From the NCBI GenBank assembly GCA_031257595.1, contig JAIROH010000199.1, positions 1 to 6,019 on the forward strand: a DNA stretch of 6,019 bases. The letters run 5' to 3'. Under the pieces are notes generated by a model that did not search any database, was not told where the DNA came from, and saw nothing but the letters and a program-made list of their open reading frames with translations. Both the position numbers and the translations under genes were made by a program. The stretch comes from Treponema sp. (GTDB lineage Bacteria > Spirochaetota > Spirochaetia > Treponematales > Breznakiellaceae). This document shows positions 5,725 through 6,019 of this stretch, piece by piece. How positions within the stretch are numbered: position 1 is the stretch's first letter; each line of letters opens with the position of its first letter.

Positions 5725-5782
5725 CACAAACAACACGAACAAATTCACCGAATTATCGAAGTAAAAGTTCGTGTCGTTCGTG
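5725..5782. repeat. CACGAA-type intergenic inverted repeat with 9-base periodicity
   Basis: A 16-base arm at 5725-5740 (CACAAACAACACGAAC) is matched by its reverse complement at 5767-5782 with two differences, around a 26-base centre that has its own AATTC-acc-GAATT stem (5742-5754). Both arms consist of 9-base units (CACAAACAA/CACGAACAA; GTTCGTGTC/GTTCGTGTG), and a further TTCGTGG occurs at 5845-5851. Both differences become G-U pairs in minus-strand RNA, so that transcript would fold fully. The motif resembles dispersed ATTCGTGTA-like intergenic repeats I recall from several bacterial phyla; this is memory, not a search. Confidence 0.6.
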
Positions 5783-5902
5783 TGAAACGAACCGGTTTTT
5801 CCGGATATATCGCGGCCATCAAAATACGACAAGTCCCGTCCGCGTTCGTGGTTTTTTTGGCATTCATCATGGTATCCACGGTTTTATTCCTGACTATGTA
5901 CT

Positions 5903-5969
5903 AGGAGCCTGTTGCACTTGTGGATATTTTTGCATACTTATGCAAAAATATCCCGATTTGCGGGCTCCT
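5903..5969. repeat. Long nested palindrome (MITE-like or terminator-like)
   Basis: The core is a perfect 15-base inverted repeat, GGATATTTTTGCATA (5922-5936) and its complement (5939-5953), separated by two bases. Outside it AGGAGCCTG (5903-5911) pairs with CGGGCTCCT (5961-5969) with one G-U. The left end is preceded by CTAG overlapping the arm. A short element with terminal inverted repeats, or a bidirectional terminator or cruciform, would look like this. Confidence 0.65.
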
Positions 5970-5984
5970 TTGGCAGTTTGCATG

Positions 5985-6016
5985 GTATAAAAATTCACTT
6001 TCGTGAATTTTTATAC
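5985..6016. repeat. Perfect 14-base palindrome at the right edge
   Basis: GTATAAAAATTCAC (5985-5998), loop TTTC, GTGAATTTTTATAC (6003-6016). Each strand presents a short stem followed by five T residues, so it could act as a weak bidirectional terminator. It lies 15 bases from the preceding nested palindrome and may belong to the same element, which may continue beyond the window. Confidence 0.65.
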
Positions 6017-6019
6017 GGT

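Larger units (their letters stand above)
5645..6019. other. Gene-free region with repeats
   Basis: I find no supported coding sequence on either strand here. The long plus-strand frame that crosses it (5302-5904) runs antisense through the zinc-ribbon gene and through the inverted repeat and has no family resemblance. The stretch holds an imperfect CACGAA-type inverted repeat (5725-5782) and two perfect palindromes near the right edge (5922-5953 and 5985-6016). No tRNA or other RNA gene is apparent. Confidence 0.6.

Noticed and set aside
5460..5729. Minus-strand frame of 89 codons
   Set aside because: Overlaps the zinc-ribbon gene in another frame, covers its promoter, has no good ribosome binding site and no recognisable domain.
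5776..5800. Plus-strand hairpin GTTCGT-GTGAA-ACGAAC followed by CGGTTTTT
   Set aside because: It resembles an intrinsic terminator but no plus-strand gene precedes it, and it shares bases with the CACGAA repeat, which explains it.
5302..5904. Plus-strand open frame of 200 codons with a hydrophobic C-terminus
   Set aside because: It runs antisense through the zinc-ribbon gene, its leader and the inverted repeat; the hydrophobic end is the only protein-like part and could be chance.
5919..5928. DnaA-box-like TGTGGATAT
   Set aside because: One mismatch to the consensus, single occurrence, and it lies within a palindrome arm; no cluster of boxes to support an origin.

Overview
The window looks like chromosomal DNA of a spirochaete, most likely a Treponema of the moderate-GC clade that includes the termite-gut species. 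This rests on protein character and on gene order, which resembles the rpsT, HU, lnt, rho neighbourhood I recall from treponemes; no search was run. Every gene I can support is on the minus strand, so the window reads from right to left. It is a housekeeping and envelope cluster. I see no phage, CRISPR, toxin-antitoxin or defence module.

Order along the minus strand: (1) 6019-5542, a gene-free region with two perfect palindromes at the right edge, a CACGAA-type inverted repeat, and a promoter with a leader hairpin; (2) 5541-5371, a 56-residue zinc-ribbon protein; (3) 5187-4912, rpsT (ribosomal protein S20) with a TTG start; (4) 4751-4398, an HU-type DNA-binding protein; (5) 4341-2665, lnt; (6) 2668-1961, a response regulator without a recognisable output domain; (7) 1961-1542, a bactofilin; (8) 1549-1049, a stand-alone PncC/CinA C-terminal domain amidase; (9) 1049 to the left edge, the first 349 residues of Rho, cut by the window end.

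From lnt to rho each start codon overlaps the preceding stop (4, 1, 8 and 1 bases), so these five genes are very probably one translationally coupled transcript. HU lies only 56 bases upstream of lnt and probably joins it. Between HU and lnt a 20-codon reading frame begins right after the HU stop, carries a run of ten A residues, and ends inside the second and third codons of lnt. One extra A would fuse it in frame to lnt. This is the most unusual local structure in the window.

Functionally the operon mixes nucleoid structure (HU), lipoprotein maturation (Lnt), signalling (response regulator), a polymer-forming cytoskeletal protein (bactofilin), NAD salvage (PncC) and transcription termination (Rho). 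The adjacent response regulator and bactofilin are the pair most likely to share a specific cell-envelope or morphology role, but that is inference from position only.
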